From: JAIBJN01 sp963847985 | Lineage (GTDB): Bacteria > Actinomycetota > Thermoleophilia > Gaiellales > Gaiellaceae | Direction: 5' to 3' | Assembly: GCA_963847985.1 (NCBI GenBank) | Contig: CAWKBS010000003.1 | Span: forward strand, 124,001 to 188,000 | DNA length: 64,000 bases | In this document: positions 24,852 to 32,949 of the stretch, piece by piece | Numbering within the stretch: the first letter of the stretch is position 1 | Layout: every line of letters starts with the position of its first letter | The notes under the pieces: generated by a model | What the model was told of the DNA's origin: nothing | Databases searched by the model: none | What the model saw: the letters and a program-made list of their open reading frames with translations, nothing else | Program-made: the position numbers and the translations under genes

Positions 24852-25391
24852 TCGCCCGCGATGAAGAAGCGCCAGGTGCCGTCGGGAGCGATCCCGGCCC
24901 GCCAGCCCAGGTAGCCGCTACCGGCGCCCGAGTAGACCGCGAGGTCTTCGAGAAGCCCGCGCTCGTAGTCGGTCAGCTCGTCCTCCGTCTTGTCGAAGGC
25001 GAAAGGCCAGACGTACGTGCCCGAGGAGAGCGTGTACGGCAACTCGAGGATCCGGCGCAGGATCTCGATCGGGCTCTCCCCGCCCTGGGCCTCCACGTCC
25101 TGCCAGTACTCGATCGCGCCGCCCGGGGCTCCGCCGCCGAAGGTGTAGGAGAGCTCGTCGGGAATCAGCGGACGGAGCGCCTCGTAGTCGCCCGTCTCGG
25201 CTGCCGCGAGCAGCGCCGCGTGAGTCGCGGCGACCTCGGGAGGCAGCCCCACGGGCTCGGCGACGGTCTCCGTCACCACCTCCGTCTCCGTCTCGACGCG
25301 GGTCTCGGTCTCGGAGACGGTCTCGGTGCCTCCGCCGGCGCAGCCTGCCAGCGCAAGGGCTCCGGCCAGGGCCAGCAGGAACCGCACCATG
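24848..25391 (-). CDS. Putative lipoprotein
   Basis: About 180 residues. Lipobox LALAGCAGG near residue 17 after a short signal peptide, then a Thr/Glu repeat linker (TETVSETETRVETETEVV) and a compact domain with ETGDYEALRPLIPDELSYTF, EYWQDVEAQGGESPI and GWRAGIAPDGTWRFF. The domain resembles the small SnoaL/NTF2-like shape seen in secreted actinobacterial proteins, but I do not recognise a family with confidence. Follows ftsH by 7 bases, so co-transcription is likely. Its end overlaps the convergent phosphatase gene by four bases. Confidence 0.7.
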
Positions 25392-25398
25392 AGAGGAG

Positions 25399-27366
25399 CT
25401 AGTTCGCGCCCTCGGGCTCGGGCGGGGGCTGCATCGTCGCGCCGGGCAGCGGGAAGGGCCGCGGCTTGGGCTCCGCGCGCGGCTTCTTCTCGGCCTCGTC
25501 CCCCGCCGGCGGCACGGCCTCCGCCTCGGGGAAGACCGTCTCCGGGGACTCGCCGGCGAGGAGCCGCTCGAACTGGTCCTTGTCGATGGTCTCGCGCTCG
25601 ATGAGGAGCTCGGACAGGTTGTGCAGCTCCTCCATGTGCTCGGCGAGGACCTTGCGCGCCCGGTCGTGGGTCTCCTCGATCACGCGGCGGATCTCGTCGT
25701 CGATCTCGCGCGCGATCTCCTCGGAGTAGTCCGGCTCGGCCGAGCCCATCTCGCGGCCCAGGAACGGCATGTCGTGGTTCCTGCCGAGGAGGCGCGGGCC
25801 GAGCTTCTCGCTCATGCCGTACCGCATGACCATGTGCTTCGCGGTCGCGGTGACCTTCTCGATGTCGTTCGCGGCGCCGGTCGTGACTTCGTGGAAGACG
25901 AGCTCCTCGGCAGCGCGGCCGCCGAGGGTCATCGCCATCTGGTCCATGAGCGCCGACTTCGTCGTCAGGAACTTGTCCTCGGCGGGAAGCGAGATCGTGT
26001 AGCCGAGGGCCTGGCCGCGGCTGATGATCGAGATCTTGTGGACGGCGTCGCAGTTCGGCAGGTGGTGGCCGACGAGGGCGTGGCCCATCTCGTGGTAGGC
26101 GGTCACCTTGCGCTCGTGCTCGGAGAGGAGGCGCGTCTTCTTCTCCGGGCCGGCGATGACGCGCATGATCCCTTCCTCGAGCTCGAGCCCGCCGATCGTC
26201 TTCCTCCCGTGGCGCGCTGCCAGGAGCGCTGCCTCGTTGACGAGGTTGGCGAGGTCGGCGCCGGTGAACCCGGGCGTCCCCGCCGCCAGCGTGTCGAGGT
26301 CGATCGAGTTGTCGATGGGCTTGCCCTTCGTGTGCACCTCGAGGATCTTGCGGCGGCCGATGCGATCGGGGCGGTCGACGACGATCTGCCGGTCGAAGCG
26401 CCCCGGGCGGAGCAGCGCCGGGTCGAGGATGTCGGGACGGTTCGTGGCGGCGATGAGGATGATGTTGTCCTTCATCTCGAAGCCGTCCATCTCGACGAGG
26501 AGCTGGTTCAGGGTCTGCTCGCGCTCGTCGTGGCCGCCGCCCAGGCCGGCACCGCGGTGGCGGCCGACCGCGTCGATCTCGTCCATGAAGATGATGCAGG
26601 GGCTCGCCTGCTTGGCCTGCTCGAAGAGGTCGCGCACGCGCGAGGCACCGACGCCGACGAACATCTCGACGAAGTCGGAGCCCGAGATGGAGAAGAACGG
26701 CACGCCGGCCTCGCCGGCGACCGAGCGCGCGAGCAGCGTCTTCCCCGTGCCTGGCGGCCCGTAGAGGAGCACGCCCTTGGGGATGCGCGCACCGAGCGCC
26801 TGGAACTTCTTCGGGTTCTCGAGGAACTCCTTGATCTCGTGCAGCTCCTCGACGGCCTCGTCCACGCCGGCCACGTCCTTGAAGGTGATCTTCGGCGAGT
26901 CCGGCGCCATTCGCTTCGCGCGGCTCTTCCCGAAGCTCATCACCTTCGAGCCGCCGCCCTGCATCTGGTTCATGAGGAAGATCCAGAAGGCGAAGAAGAG
27001 AACGAACGGGAGCAGGTACGTGAGGATCGACCACCAGCCGCTCTGGCCGGTGCCCTTCGAGTCGAACGCCACTCCCTTCTCCTGGAGCAGGTTCTGGAAC
27101 TCGATCTGCGACTGGTCGCTGGGGTAGTTGACCTTGATCTTCGGCTGGTCGGTGTCCGGCTTCCGCGTCGCCTCGATCGAGCGGCCCTTCGGGTTGAAGA
27201 CGACCTCCGCGAAGGTCTCCGGATTCGTGTCGACCTCCCTGATCAGCTGGCTGTAGGTCCACTTATCCGGCTCCTCGGACCGCGGCAGCAGGGTCTGCGA
27301 CGCCAGGTAGACGAGCAGAACGATGACGATGAGCGGGAAAAGTGCGCTGCGGAAAAAACGGCTCAC
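25399..27366 (-). CDS. ftsH: ATP-dependent zinc metalloprotease FtsH
   Basis: 655 residues. Two membrane helices (about 6-26 and 113-133) flank a small periplasmic-side domain; then the AAA module with Walker A GPPGTGKT (203-210), Walker B IIFMDEIDAVG and SRH ATNRPDILDPALLRPGRFD; then the protease with zinc motif HEMGH near residue 424. Degrades membrane and regulatory proteins. The Pro/Glu-rich tail (about 50 residues) is variable in the family. GTG start at 27366; a TACGCT box at 27396-27391 may be its -10. Downstream of tilS-hpt as in many Gram-positive bacteria. Confidence 0.97.
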   Translation of the reverse strand: MSRFFRSALFPLIVIVLLVYLASQTLLPRSEEPDKWTYSQLIREVDTNPETFAEVVFNPKGRSIEATRKPDTDQPKIKVNYPSDQSQIEFQNLLQEKGVAFDSKGTGQSGWWSILTYLLPFVLFFAFWIFLMNQMQGGGSKVMSFGKSRAKRMAPDSPKITFKDVAGVDEAVEELHEIKEFLENPKKFQALGARIPKGVLLYGPPGTGKTLLARSVAGEAGVPFFSISGSDFVEMFVGVGASRVRDLFEQAKQASPCIIFMDEIDAVGRHRGAGLGGGHDEREQTLNQLLVEMDGFEMKDNIILIAATNRPDILDPALLRPGRFDRQIVVDRPDRIGRRKILEVHTKGKPIDNSIDLDTLAAGTPGFTGADLANLVNEAALLAARHGRKTIGGLELEEGIMRVIAGPEKKTRLLSEHERKVTAYHEMGHALVGHHLPNCDAVHKISIISRGQALGYTISLPAEDKFLTTKSALMDQMAMTLGGRAAEELVFHEVTTGAANDIEKVTATAKHMVMRYGMSEKLGPRLLGRNHDMPFLGREMGSAEPDYSEEIAREIDDEIRRVIEETHDRARKVLAEHMEELHNLSELLIERETIDKDQFERLLAGESPETVFPEAEAVPPAGDEAEKKPRAEPKPRPFPLPGATMQPPPEPEGAN

Positions 27367-27454
27367 GGAAAGGGCCTCAGACCTGAATCAAGCGTAGCAG
27401 TCTCCTATTCGGCTCCCGCGCGGTGATGGATGAGCTTTTCGGGGGTGAAGTTCG

Positions 27455-28027
27455 CTACTGAAGCTCCTCCGCCTGCGCGGCCAGCTCGTCCCTGATGACA
27501 CCGACGTAGGGGAGGTTGCGATAGCGCTCGGCGAAGTCGAGGCCGTAACCGATCACGAACCGGTTGGGGATCTCGAACCCGATATAGCGGCAGTGGATGT
27601 CGATCTCGCGGCGGGACGGCTTCGTCAGGAGGGCGCAGATCTCGAGCGACGCAGGCTCCCGCGCCTCCAGGTTCCGGAGGAGATACGAGAGCGTGAGCCC
27701 GGAGTCGATGATGTCCTCGACAACGAGCACGTTCCTGCCCTCGACGGACATGTCCAGGTCCTTGAGGATCCTGACCACGCCCGAGGAATCCATGCCGGCC
27801 CCGTAGCTGGAGATGGCCATGAAGTCGACCTCGCAGGGGATGTCGATCCGGCGCATGAGGTCTGCCATGAAGAAGACGGCGCCCTTGAGCACGCCGACGA
27901 GCAGCAAGTCGCGTCCGCGGTAGTCCTCGGTGATCTCCGCCCCGAGCTCGCCGATCCGGGCCTGGAGCGTCTCCTCGTCCACGAGGATCTCCCCGACGGC
28001 GGCGGTCAGCTCGTTCACGGAGCTCAT
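27455..28027 (-). CDS. hpt: Hypoxanthine phosphoribosyltransferase
   Basis: 190 residues. PRPP-binding motif VLVVEDIIDSGLTLS, the flexible-loop region MAISSYGAGMDSSG and C-terminal YIGFEIPNRFVIGYGLDFAERYR split around YRNLPYVG. Salvages hypoxanthine/guanine to nucleotides. ATG overlaps the tilS stop (ATGA): the tilS-hpt-ftsH order is conserved widely and links tRNA modification, purine salvage and proteolysis. Confidence 0.95.
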   Translation of the reverse strand: MSSVNELTAAVGEILVDEETLQARIGELGAEITEDYRGRDLLLVGVLKGAVFFMADLMRRIDIPCEVDFMAISSYGAGMDSSGVVRILKDLDMSVEGRNVLVVEDIIDSGLTLSYLLRNLEAREPASLEICALLTKPSRREIDIHCRYIGFEIPNRFVIGYGLDFAERYRNLPYVGVIRDELAAQAEELQ

Positions 28028-29028
28028 GCGCGCTCACCGCTGACGGCGCCTTCGTACCCCGGCGCCTCGGTGATCCCGGGGACGACGACGACCTCGTCGC
28101 CGCGCACGACGAGCGGCCAGGCTTCGCGCTCGGAGCGCGGCACCTTCGCGTCGACGAAGACGTCCTGAACCCGGCGGCCCCGGCCGGCGAGCCGGTCGCC
28201 GGGCCGCCAGCCGCGCACGTGCAGGCCGCGGCGCTTCGCCTCGAGCGTCCACGGGCCCCAGCGGACGGGGCCCTCGAGCGCCACGGGCCCACGTTCGAGC
28301 CAGACGCTCTCGTACTCCCTCACCGCCACGCGGCCGTCGCCCAGGTCGAGACGCTTCGATCCCTCACGAGAGGCGAGCAACTCTAACATCGCTCTCTCGA
28401 CCGGTCGGGGGAGTCGTTCGCCACCCTCGAGCGCAGCGAGGATGTTGCGCTCGGCCGCCGGGTGCAGACGTCGGAGCGCGGGCAGGATCTCGTCGCGGAT
28501 CAGCCCGCGGGCGGTGTCCGGGTTGGTGGAGTCGACGCGGAACGGGAGGCTCTCGGCGTGGCAGTAGGCCTGCGTCTCCTCCCGCCAGACCGTGAGCAGC
28601 GGGCGAACGACGCCGTCGTCCCGACGGACGCGGATGCCGGTGGTCGTTCCGCTCGCCGCCAGCCGGTAGAGGATCGTCTCCACCTGGTCGGAGGCGGTGT
28701 GGCCGGTCGCGCGCAGCCGCCCGGCGCCGGCCGCGTAGCGGAGCTCGCGGAGCTCCGCCTCCGTCCCGCGGCCCGCGGGCGGTGCCTCGATCACCTCGGC
28801 GCCGAGCCGCTCGGCGCAGAAGCGCGCGTCCTCCTCGGACTCCTCGCCGCGCAGCCCGTGGTTGACGTGCAGCGCCGACACGCGGTACCCGAGCGCCCCG
28901 AGCGCGTGCCAGAGACACGTCGAGTCGGCACCGCCGGAGACGAGGCAGGCGACCTCACCGCCGGGGAGAATCAGATCGTGCCGGCGGACGTGCTGCTCGA
29001 TCCGCGCGCGCAGCGCTGCGGCGTCCAC
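28024..29028 (-). CDS. tilS: tRNA(Ile)-lysidine synthase
   Basis: 334 residues. PP-loop VACLVSGGADSTCLWHAL, then LHVNHGLRGEESEEDARF, GHTASDQVETILYRL and LLTVWREETQAYC. Converts the wobble C of tRNA-Ile(CAU) to lysidine so it reads AUA. GTG 29028 is preferred: TACGAT lies 6 bases upstream (leaderless), and the longer frame upstream only translates the family C repeats. The C-terminal domain (about 215-334, GLHVRGWRPGDRLAGRGRRV) is the usual TilS tail. Confidence 0.92.
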   Translation of the reverse strand: MDAAALRARIEQHVRRHDLILPGGEVACLVSGGADSTCLWHALGALGYRVSALHVNHGLRGEESEEDARFCAERLGAEVIEAPPAGRGTEAELRELRYAAGAGRLRATGHTASDQVETILYRLAASGTTTGIRVRRDDGVVRPLLTVWREETQAYCHAESLPFRVDSTNPDTARGLIRDEILPALRRLHPAAERNILAALEGGERLPRPVERAMLELLASREGSKRLDLGDGRVAVREYESVWLERGPVALEGPVRWGPWTLEAKRRGLHVRGWRPGDRLAGRGRRVQDVFVDAKVPRSEREAWPLVVRGDEVVVVPGITEAPGYEGAVSGERA

Positions 29029-29044
29029 CCCCCGATCGTACTGT

Positions 29045-29262
29045 GTCCCAGCGGCGGCGAAGCCGCAAAGGCTGGGACAAGGAGGAAGGAAGCAAGTCGC
29101 TTCCTTCCGTTCACGGGCCTTCGTCCCAGCGGCGGCGAAAGCCGCAAAGGCTGGGACATGGAGGAAGGAAGCAAGTTGCTTCCTTCCGTTCACAACTCCG
29201 TCAGCGGCCGCGAAGGGAGAGGCTGAGACAGGGAGGAAGGAGCAGATGCTGCTTCCGTTCAC
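29045..29262 (+). repeat. Family C double-hairpin repeats, three tandem units
   Basis: Units at 29045-29114, 29123-29193 and 29200-29262. Each has a first hairpin (GTCCCAGC ... GCTGGGAC enclosing GCGGC/GCCGC) and a second (GGAAGGAAGC ... GCTTCCTTCC) and ends GTTCAC. Units 1 and 2 are nearly identical; unit 3 is diverged but keeps both pairings in weaker form. They fill the gap between tilS and the lipoprotein gene. The open frame that crosses them is not a credible gene. Confidence 0.85.
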
Positions 29263-29276
29263 GTCTGAAAGGGTGA

Positions 29277-29765
29277 TTGCGCGGGTTTCGGCGCCGCCCT
29301 TTCATTCGTTTCGAGTTGCTGAGGGTCAGCCTCACTGCGGCAGCGCTCTCCCTCGCGATCCTGGCCGGCTGCGGCGGATCGCGGGACCCGCTCGCGCACT
29401 CCTGTGTCGCCACGGACCAGAAGTTCATCCAGACGGCGACGGTGGACGTGACCGCCTTCGACGAGCTTGCGATCGGATTCCGCTCGGGCTCGATCGGCGC
29501 GGAAGAGATCGCGGGCGAGGCGTTCGACGCCGCTGTGCGGGTCGGACGGACCGAACCGAACGATCCTGCTCTCCGGCAGGCCCAGAAGTACCTCGACGCC
29601 ATGTTCACGGAGTACGGAGAGGCGGTGACTCTGTATGCGGAGGGCAAGGACTCCGGCGAGCGCATGTTCCGCGCGTACGGGCTCGCGAACTTCGCCAAGG
29701 ACGTCCTGGCGGAGGCGCAGCCGGCGCTGCAGCAACACGGCTGCGACGTCGCGCCGCTTCTGTAG
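29277..29765 (+). CDS. Putative lipoprotein, unknown function
   Basis: About 162 residues. Basic start, hydrophobic run and lipobox LAILAGCGG, then a helical domain (FIQTATVDVTAFDELAIGF, DAAVRVGRTEPNDPALRQAQ, YLDAMFTEYGEAVTLYAEGK) with two further Cys (HSCVATD, QHGCDVA) that could form a disulfide. Start TTG 29277 is tentative (AAAGGG upstream, short spacing). The gene is bracketed by family C repeats: three in direct orientation before it and one inverted after it, so it may have travelled as a cassette. No family recognised. Confidence 0.65.
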   Translation: MRGFRRRPFIRFELLRVSLTAAALSLAILAGCGGSRDPLAHSCVATDQKFIQTATVDVTAFDELAIGFRSGSIGAEEIAGEAFDAAVRVGRTEPNDPALRQAQKYLDAMFTEYGEAVTLYAEGKDSGERMFRAYGLANFAKDVLAEAQPALQQHGCDVAPLL

Positions 29766-29775
29766 GCGGAAGTGC

Positions 29776-29790
29776 TCAGCGGGGCGCTGA
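29776..29790 (+). terminator. Short hairpin after the lipoprotein gene
   Basis: TCAGCG-GGG-CGCTGA directly after the stop; only a weak T-run follows, so termination is uncertain. Confidence 0.35.
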
Positions 29791-29797
29791 CAGATTT

Positions 29798-29865
29798 GTG
29801 AACGGAAGGAAGCTCTGCTTCCTTCCTCCCTCTCTCAGCCTTTGCCGCTTCGCGGCCGCTGAGAG
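29798..29865 (-). repeat. Family C double-hairpin repeat, inverted copy
   Basis: Reverse complement of the units at 29045-29262: GTGAACGGAAGGAAG start, then the GGAAGC-type hairpin and CTCTCAGC ... GCTGAGAG on the minus strand. The first stem has changed on both sides relative to GTCCCAGC/GCTGGGAC, keeping pairing. Ends 5 bases before the GNAT gene stop. Confidence 0.8.
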
Positions 29866-29870
29866 TAGCT

Positions 29871-30656
29871 CTAAGCGAAGATGAGCGAGCGGTAGGTGAT
29901 TGTGCGACGCATGCCGACCCCGTCGTAGAGCGCGATCGCGGGAGCGTTCTCGGGCCGGACGAAGAGACACACGCTCGGCGTCGTCTCGAGCAGCAGCCGG
30001 CACAGGTCGGCGAGGCCGCGCTTGCCGTAGCCCTGTCCGCGCAGCTCCGGCTCGACCCAGACCTGCTGGAGCTGAACGGCCGCAGGCGTCCAGGCCGAGG
30101 CCTCCGCCTTGAAGAGGATGCGCCCGTCCTCCGTCCAGAGCCAGCTCCGTCCCTCCTCGATCTGCGCCCGCGTGCGCCACTCGAACAGGGAGGGGTCGCG
30201 GGCGTAGGCGTCCACCCCGACCTCCTCGCGGTAGGCGGCCGCAGCGGCGACGACAAGGCGGTCGAGGTCGTCGAGCCGTGCGCGCCGCAGGCCGCTCTCC
30301 CCGCTCGGCGGCGGCTCGTCCAGGACGTAGACCGGCTGCCCGGGCCGGTCGTCGAGCGGCTCGGGGAAGGCGTCGCGCACGAGGTCCCAGAGCTCGGTGA
30401 CAGCCCCCTCCTCCCCGACGACCATGCGTGCCTCGCTCTCCATGACGAGCTCGGCGAAGGCGCCGCAGCCGGGCCCCGAGGGGACGAGGTTCGCGCCGAC
30501 ATGAAGGACCGCGGTCAGCCGCCCGCCCTCGCGCAGGCCGACGAAGCGGCCGAGGCCGCGGCGGGCGACGTCCTCGAGGAACACGCGCTCGATTGGATCC
30601 TCCGCACAGAACGCGAGGACGTGGGACTGCCGAGGGCGCTTGACCAGACGCGCCAT
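29871..30656 (-). CDS. GNAT N-acetyltransferase with N-terminal DUF4081-like domain
   Basis: 261 residues from ATG 30656. The C-terminal half is a GNAT fold with acetyl-CoA site VWVEPELRGQGYGKRGLADL and VRPENAPAIALYDGVGM. The N-terminal half (FLEDVARRGLGRFVGLREGG, LVPSGPGCGAFAELVM) matches the DUF4081 module paired with GNAT in actinobacterial proteins. The substrate is unknown. An ATG at 30677 would overlap the divergent deoD start, while TATCGT lies 8 bases before 30656, so 30656 is chosen. Confidence 0.8.
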   Translation of the reverse strand: MARLVKRPRQSHVLAFCAEDPIERVFLEDVARRGLGRFVGLREGGRLTAVLHVGANLVPSGPGCGAFAELVMESEARMVVGEEGAVTELWDLVRDAFPEPLDDRPGQPVYVLDEPPPSGESGLRRARLDDLDRLVVAAAAAYREEVGVDAYARDPSLFEWRTRAQIEEGRSWLWTEDGRILFKAEASAWTPAAVQLQQVWVEPELRGQGYGKRGLADLCRLLLETTPSVCLFVRPENAPAIALYDGVGMRRTITYRSLIFA

Positions 30657-30661
30657 GCCCG

Positions 30662-30672
30662 GGGACGATACC
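30662..30672. promoter_or_regulatory. Shared divergent -10 region (GNAT / deoD)
   Basis: Only 19 bases separate the start codons. Minus strand TATCGT (30670-30665) lies 8 bases before ATG 30656; on the plus strand the same bases give the weaker GATACC before ATG 30676. Confidence 0.4.
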
Positions 30673-30675
30673 CCC

Positions 30676-31386
30676 ATGCCTATTCACGTTCGTGCAGAGC
30701 CCGGCGAGTACGCCGAGGCATGTCTCCTCCCGGGCGACCCGCTCCGGGCGAAGTACGTGGCCGAAACGTTCCTCGAGAACGTCCAGCAGCGCAACTGGGA
30801 GCGCGGGATGCTCGGCTTCACCGGGACCTTCCGGGGCAAGCCGGTCTCCGTTCAGGCCACCGGCATGGGTTGCCCCTCGGCGGCGATCGTCATCGAGGAG
30901 CTCGCCATGCTCGGGGTCAAGCGCATGCTGCGCATCGGCACTTGCGGAGGCCTCCAGCCCGACCTCACGCTGGGCGACCTGATCGTGGCGATCTCCGCGG
31001 TTCCGGCCGACTCGACCGCGCTCCACATCACGCGAGAGATCCACGCCCCAACCGCCGACTGGGGCCTCGTCCACTCCGCCGTCCACGCCGCGAAGGAGCT
31101 CGGGAAGGCGGTACGCGTCGGGCCGATCGTCTCGAGCGACGTCTTCTACAACTCGGACGAGGGCCAGTACCAGCGCTGGTCCGACCGCGGCATTCTCGCC
31201 GTCGAGATGGAGGCGGCAGTGCTCTTCACGCTAGGCGCGCTCCGCAAGGTCGCGGCCGGGTGCCTGTTGACCGTCAGCGACGTCGTCGTCGAGGGCGAGT
31301 TCGTGCGCATCACCGACGAGGAGATGAAGGCGGCCGTCGACCAGATGACCGAGCTGGCGCTGGCCGTCGCGACGGACGACCACTAG
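30676..31386 (+). CDS. deoD: Purine-nucleoside phosphorylase, DeoD type
   Basis: 236 residues, the hexameric trimeric-fold length. Motifs: CLLPGDPLRAKYVAE (phosphate loop), GTCGGLQPDLTLGDLIV, SSDVFYNSDEG and VEMEAAVLFTLGAL (ribose-binding Met-Glu). Splits purine nucleosides into base and ribose-1-phosphate. The start is likely leaderless. The lipid-kinase gene follows directly after its stop. Confidence 0.95.
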   Translation: MPIHVRAEPGEYAEACLLPGDPLRAKYVAETFLENVQQRNWERGMLGFTGTFRGKPVSVQATGMGCPSAAIVIEELAMLGVKRMLRIGTCGGLQPDLTLGDLIVAISAVPADSTALHITREIHAPTADWGLVHSAVHAAKELGKAVRVGPIVSSDVFYNSDEGQYQRWSDRGILAVEMEAAVLFTLGALRKVAAGCLLTVSDVVVEGEFVRITDEEMKAAVDQMTELALAVATDDH

Positions 31387-32302
31387 TGGGAAGCACACGG
31401 TCTTCGTCGTCAACCCGGCCTCGGCGAACGGGTCGACGCGAAGACGCTGGCCCGAGATCGCCCACCGGGCGGCCGAGCTCGGCCTCGCCGGGGAGACGCT
31501 CATGAGCGAGCGCCCGGGCCATGCGCGCGATCTGGCCCGGCGGGCGGCCGAGGAGGGTGCCGGCCTCATCGTCGTGGTCGGGGGCGACGGGACCGTCAAC
31601 GAGGTCGCCAACGGCCTCCTAGCCCTCGAGGGCGGCCGGCCGGAGCTGGCGGTCATCCCGCGGGGAACCGGGACGGATTTCGTCCGTCACTTCCGCATCC
31701 CGACGAAGCTCGAGGGCGCCGTCGGCGTCGCGCTCTCGGGCCGCGTGCGCACGATCGACGCCGGCCGCGTCGCCTTCCGGAGCTGGAGCGGCGAGGAGGT
31801 CGAGGCGTACTTCGTCAACAGCGCCAGCGCGGGAATGAGCGGCGCCGTCGCCCAGCGCGCCAACTCGTCCTCGAAGGCGCTCGGCGGGAAGGCGTCCTTT
31901 CTGTACGCGACCCTCGCGGTCTTCGCCCGCTGGCACGCGAGCGAGATGGAGGTCGAGGTCGACGACGAGCGGCGCTCCGGCCTCCTGTACGACGCGATCG
32001 TCGCCAACTGCCGCTACCTGGGCGGCGGCATGGCCATGACGCCGGACGCCGAGCCGGACGACGGCCTCTTCGACGTGCTCGTGATCGGGGACATCACGCG
32101 CCGCGACCTCGCGCTGACCCTCCCCAAGGTCTACCGCGGAACGCACCTCCCCCACCCCAAGGCCGAGGCCCTGCGGGGACGCCGCGTGGCCGTGCGGGCC
32201 GCGACGCCGCTCCCCGTGGAGCTCGACGGCGAGCAGCCCGGGACGACGCCCGCGACGTTCGAGGTCGTGCCGGCCGCGCTCCGCCTGCGGGTCCCCGCCT
32301 AA
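31387..32302 (+). CDS. Diacylglycerol-kinase-like lipid kinase, frame break at the start
   Basis: The main frame (from at least 31394) reads TVFVVNPASANGSTRRRWPE, GGDGTVNEVANGL (catalytic), PRGTGTDFVRHF and C-terminal beta-sandwich VELDGEQPG, as in YegS/DgkB-type lipid kinases that phosphorylate diacylglycerol or related lipids. No ATG, GTG or TTG lies in frame between a stop at 31346 and residue 40. A GTG right after the deoD stop reads GTGGGAAGCAC; with one more G it would give MGKHTVFVVNPASANG, the family's usual start. A lost base in the G-run at 31388-31390 is therefore likely. A fallback start is ATG 31502. Confidence 0.85.
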
Positions 32303-32466
32303 GGAGGGTTTAGCGGAACGCAGCCTGTGTCGCCGGGCTGCGCTGCTCGCCCGAGGACTGCGTCCTCAGTCGCGCCCGTAGCCACCGGCTACGAACACTC
32401 CCTGCGTCCTTGCCTCGGAACGACCATCGCACCCCTGCGACGAGCGACGTTCCGCCAAACCCTCCT
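32302..32466. repeat. Palindromic intergenic element, family B copy 1
   Basis: Arms AGGAGGGTTTAGCGGAACG (32302-32320) and its inverse (32448-32466) match at 18 of 19 positions. They begin inside the lipid-kinase stop and end inside the stop of the convergent gene. The core (minus orientation) has the inner hairpin CGTAGCC/GGCTACG at 32377-32393. In this position the element could act as a two-way terminator. Confidence 0.85.
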
Positions 32467-32899
32467 AGCCGGCCGTCGTCCCGCCGGAGCCGGCGCCGCG
32501 GCTGGTGCCACCGCCGATCGAGCGGCCGGGCGACGGGGAGACCGACGTGTCCGTGGTCTCCTTGGCGGCGGCGGACGTTCTTGGCTTCGCGGACCGTGGC
32601 TTGGGCTTCGGCTTCGGCTTCGACGCTCCCTCGAGCTTCGCCAGGCGCTTCTCGAGCCGCTCGATGTGCTTCCGCAGGTCACTGAGCTCGTCCTTGGCGG
32701 CAAGCCCCACCTGCCCCACCGCGCGCTTGGCGCCCTCGTCGAGCTTGCCCTTGGCGGTCATCGCCCTGGCGATGGCGTCGGTAATGCGCTCGTTCTTCCC
32801 GAGTTCCTCCACGAGCCGCGTGACGGTGTCCTCGCCGGCCTTCGAGAGACGGCCCAGCGTTCCCGCGTCGGTCTCCTTCGCCTTCGTCTTCTTGGCCAT
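32465..32899 (-). CDS. Coiled-coil protein with Lys/Pro-rich tail, unknown function
   Basis: 144 residues. Residues 10-75 are amphipathic helix (RLSKAGEDTVTRLVEELGKN, AIARAMTAKGKLDEGAKRAV), residues 78-95 a strong coiled coil (LRKHIERLEKRLAKLEG), then a basic, histone-H1-like or phasin-like tail (KPKPKPKPRSAKPRTSAA) and a Ser/Gly end. Good Shine-Dalgarno GGGAGG before ATG 32899. It might bind polymer granules or nucleic acid; nothing in the sequence settles it. Confidence 0.7.
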   Translation of the reverse strand: MAKKTKAKETDAGTLGRLSKAGEDTVTRLVEELGKNERITDAIARAMTAKGKLDEGAKRAVGQVGLAAKDELSDLRKHIERLEKRLAKLEGASKPKPKPKPRSAKPRTSAAAKETTDTSVSPSPGRSIGGGTSRGAGSGGTTAG

Positions 32900-32949
32900 G
32901 CGATCCTCCCGGGTCAGTTCGTCCCGAGACGATAGCGGGGGGCCGAACG

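Noticed and set aside
29029..29262. N-terminal extension of tilS through family C repeats
   Set aside because: It translates repeat DNA only; GTG 29028 has a -10 box and fits TilS.
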